Assembly (NCBI GenBank): GCA_943331855.1
Contig: CALQNE010000193.1
Location: 1 to 6,662 of the forward strand
Reading direction: 5' to 3'
Origin: Bordetella parapertussis
GTDB taxonomy: Bacteria; Pseudomonadota; Gammaproteobacteria; Burkholderiales; Burkholderiaceae_B
DNA: 6,662 nucleotides
Shown piece after piece: positions 6,529 through 6,662 of this stretch. The notes beneath the pieces were generated by a model that did not search any database, had not been told where the DNA came from, and was given only the letters and a program-made list of their open reading frames with translations. The position numbers and the translations under genes are program-made. The number at the start of each line of letters is the position of its first letter. Within the stretch, counting starts at the first letter, position 1.

Positions 6529-6662
6529 ATGAGTAAGTATTCAGAGCAGTTTAAGCTATCGTTAGTTCAACAATATTTGTCTGGTACTGACGGCTTAAAG
6601 TTTATTGCCCGAGAACATAGGTTAGAACATTCGTTGATACGCAGATGGGTATCCGCGTATCA
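6529..6662 (+). CDS. IS3-family transposase OrfA, N-terminal part (runs off the right edge)
   Basis: An open frame from ATG 6529 encodes 44 complete codons before the window ends. It starts MSKYSEQFKLSLVQQYLSG, and continues with GLKFIAREH and the HSLIRRWVSAY recognition-helix region, the helix-turn-helix layout of IS150-group OrfA proteins, which bind the element ends. GGGG at 6518-6521 lies seven bases before the ATG and is a fair ribosome-binding site. In this family OrfA is normally joined to the DDE transposase OrfB by a programmed -1 frameshift; that part is outside the window, so whether the element is active cannot be judged. Confidence 0.85.
   Translation, partial: MSKYSEQFKLSLVQQYLSGTDGLKFIAREHRLEHSLIRRWVSAY

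Larger units (their letters stand above)
6478..6662 (+). mobile_element. IS3-family insertion sequence (IS150-group-like), left end only
   Basis: From 6478 the sequence has the TG-starting terminal repeat typical of IS3-family elements (TGAACTGACCCC, then AGTTGGACA), followed 51 bases in by a first ORF encoding an IS150-like OrfA helix-turn-helix protein. The DNA here is visibly richer in A+T than the flanking chromosome. Only 185 bases are in the window, so the overlapping orfB transposase (DDE), the right end and the short target duplication are not visible. Family assignment is by pattern recognition; the exact named element is unknown. Confidence 0.85.

Noticed and set aside
1..6662. A CRISPR array, toxin-antitoxin pair, defence island or riboswitch
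   Set aside because: No regularly spaced repeats, no small paired ORFs and no conserved leader structure are visible; almost all bases are accounted for by core genes.

Overview
The window is ordinary chromosomal housekeeping DNA from a betaproteobacterium, most likely Alcaligenaceae-like (relatives of Bordetella, Alcaligenes or Pusillimonas). This rests on the gene order hrcA | nadK-recN, fur | bamE-dapB, on Fur, NadK and DapB sequences of the Bordetella type as I recall them, and on a moderate GC content (mid-50s percent by eye, lower than Bordetella itself). I cannot name the genus.

Layout, left to right. Bases 1-621 (minus) hold the N-terminal 207 codons of the heat-shock repressor gene hrcA, cut by the window edge. 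A 60-base divergent spacer with a perfect TATAAT box leads into nadK (682-1581, plus), followed 3 bases later by recN (1585-3228, plus). fur (3242-3673, minus) converges on recN with a 13-base gap. fur is divergent from bamE (3820-4389, plus), with about 146 bases of control DNA between them. dapB (4414-5214, plus) follows bamE. murB (5230-6282, minus) converges on dapB with a 15-base gap. A tRNA-Gly(GCC) gene (6340-6415, plus) with its own promoter is divergent from murB. The left end of an IS3-family (IS150-group-like) insertion sequence begins at about 6478, and its first ORF runs off the right edge.

Functions: stress and metal regulation (HrcA, Fur), NADP synthesis (NadK), double-strand break repair (RecN), outer-membrane protein assembly (BamE), and two peptidoglycan-related steps (DapB for diaminopimelate/lysine, MurB for UDP-MurNAc). 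The genes are neighbours in small transcription units rather than one pathway. All seven chromosomal proteins keep their family motifs, and none looks frameshifted.

I found no convincing undescribed system. The accessory part is the insertion sequence at the right edge. It abuts DNA that looks like the left arm of an intrinsic terminator, so it may have split the terminator downstream of the tRNA gene. The other points worth checking are start-codon choices (nadK, fur, dapB, murB), the long C-terminal tail of BamE, and possible operators in the divergent spacers.
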